39,488 bases of DNA, taken from NCBI RefSeq assembly GCF_045862745.1, contig NZ_BQXN01000022.1, positions 1-39,488 on the forward strand. Reading direction: 5' to 3'. The notes below the pieces were generated by a model. The model had not been told where the DNA came from, did not search any database, and worked only from the letters and a program-made list of their open reading frames with translations. Numbering within the stretch: the first letter of the stretch is position 1; each line of letters opens with the position of its first letter. The DNA comes from Furfurilactobacillus entadae (lineage in GTDB: Bacteria > Bacillota > Bacilli > Lactobacillales > Lactobacillaceae). The translations under genes were made by a program, and so were the position numbers. Below are positions 39,342 through 39,488 of the stretch, one piece after another.

Positions 39342-39488
39342 ATGACTAAAATTTCTATTGAAACTAAAATCATCGCTGTTGAAGCGTATCTAACAGGAAC
39401 GGATTCAAAACTTGCTGTTCGAAACAGATATCACATTGCCGGACAGCTATTCAGTGTCTTAGTTGCTATCTATGAAGAATATGGCCGC
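39342..39488 (+). CDS. Transposase OrfA-like helix-turn-helix protein, partial
   Basis: Only the first 49 codons are present. MTKISIETKIIAVEAYLTGTDSK...AVRNRYHI...LVAIYEEYG has the pattern of the IS3/IS150-group OrfA N-terminal helix-turn-helix (EAVEKYL.G..S...A..Y.I...TV..W...Y...G). The 3' part is outside the window. Confidence 0.7.
   Translation, partial: MTKISIETKIIAVEAYLTGTDSKLAVRNRYHIAGQLFSVLVAIYEEYGR

Larger units (their letters stand above)
39291..39488 (+). mobile_element. Left end of an IS3-family-like insertion sequence (truncated by window edge)
   Basis: A terminal-repeat-like TGCAGATTGACC starts about 39291. An internal terminator hairpin follows, then the transposase OrfA start. 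The right end lies outside the window, so the exact boundary and target duplication cannot be checked. Confidence 0.5.

Noticed and set aside
1..39488. CRISPR array or prophage
   Set aside because: No regularly spaced identical repeats and no phage structural, integrase or lysis genes are visible.

Overview
The window reads as a chromosomal segment of a low-to-mid GC Gram-positive bacterium of the Lactobacillaceae. The evidence is the strong AGGAGG-type ribosome sites, SigA-like promoters and cre/CcpA-like sites, a mannose-class PTS with ManO, an FNR-like protein with the paired cysteines of the lactobacillar FLP group, a CiaRH-like two-component system, and a LysM/CHAP wall hydrolase with an Ala/Ser/Gln-rich linker. 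The genus cannot be fixed without 16S rRNA or marker comparison. Four tRNA genes are present: Thr(CGT), Tyr(GTA), Gln(TTG) and an uncommon Leu(AAG). There is no rRNA, CRISPR array or prophage. The only mobile element is the start of an IS3-like element cut off by the right edge.

Layout. 1-3,203: tRNA-Thr, the di/tripeptide transporter dtpT (start at a TTG, behind a promoter carrying three copies of AAATGGCGA), a metallophosphoesterase, tRNA-Tyr and tRNA-Gln. 3,231-4,883 (minus): a compact unit of RHH antitoxin, RelE-fold toxin, an Asp/Glu-racemase homologue lacking its first catalytic Cys, and an unknown protein. 5,268-10,367: an amino-acid catabolism block of alanine dehydrogenase, catabolic threonine deaminase and two APC-family permeases. 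10,475-17,287: rarA, proC, nagA, nagR, pncB and nadE. nagA has a NagR-type operator (TGGTCTATACCA) in its promoter spacer, and proC has a variant at the same offset. 17,334-20,671: a yybP-ykoY (Mn2+) riboswitch with its terminator in front of a P2A-type cation ATPase, then an unknown helical protein.

20,772-26,118: SprT-like protein, AI-2E-family membrane protein, tRNA-Leu(AAG), an LCP-family wall-polymer ligase, and a three-gene ABC exporter whose last permease is frameshifted at a six-G run. 26,186-27,321: the zinc-independent paralogue of ribosomal protein S14 (minus), with a 19-bp palindrome just downstream of its -10, divergent from an FLP/FNR-like regulator. 27,716-31,969: a mannose-type PTS operon with an extra free-standing EIIA and EIIB ahead of EIIAB-EIIC-EIID-ManO, driven by two tandem promoters that each overlap a cre site.

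32,106-39,242: AEC-family carrier, LysM-LysM-CHAP secreted hydrolase, divergent phosphoglycerate mutase, a CiaRH-like two-component system with a small unknown protein upstream, and a tandem SnoaL-like protein divergent from an HxlR regulator. Most of the region is ordinary core or semi-core metabolism. The strongest leads are regulatory: the shared operator geometry of nagA and proC, the tandem CcpA-overlapped PTS promoters, the palindrome before the alternative S14, and the CiaR-like direct repeat before the wall hydrolase. All family calls rest on motif reading, without database searches.
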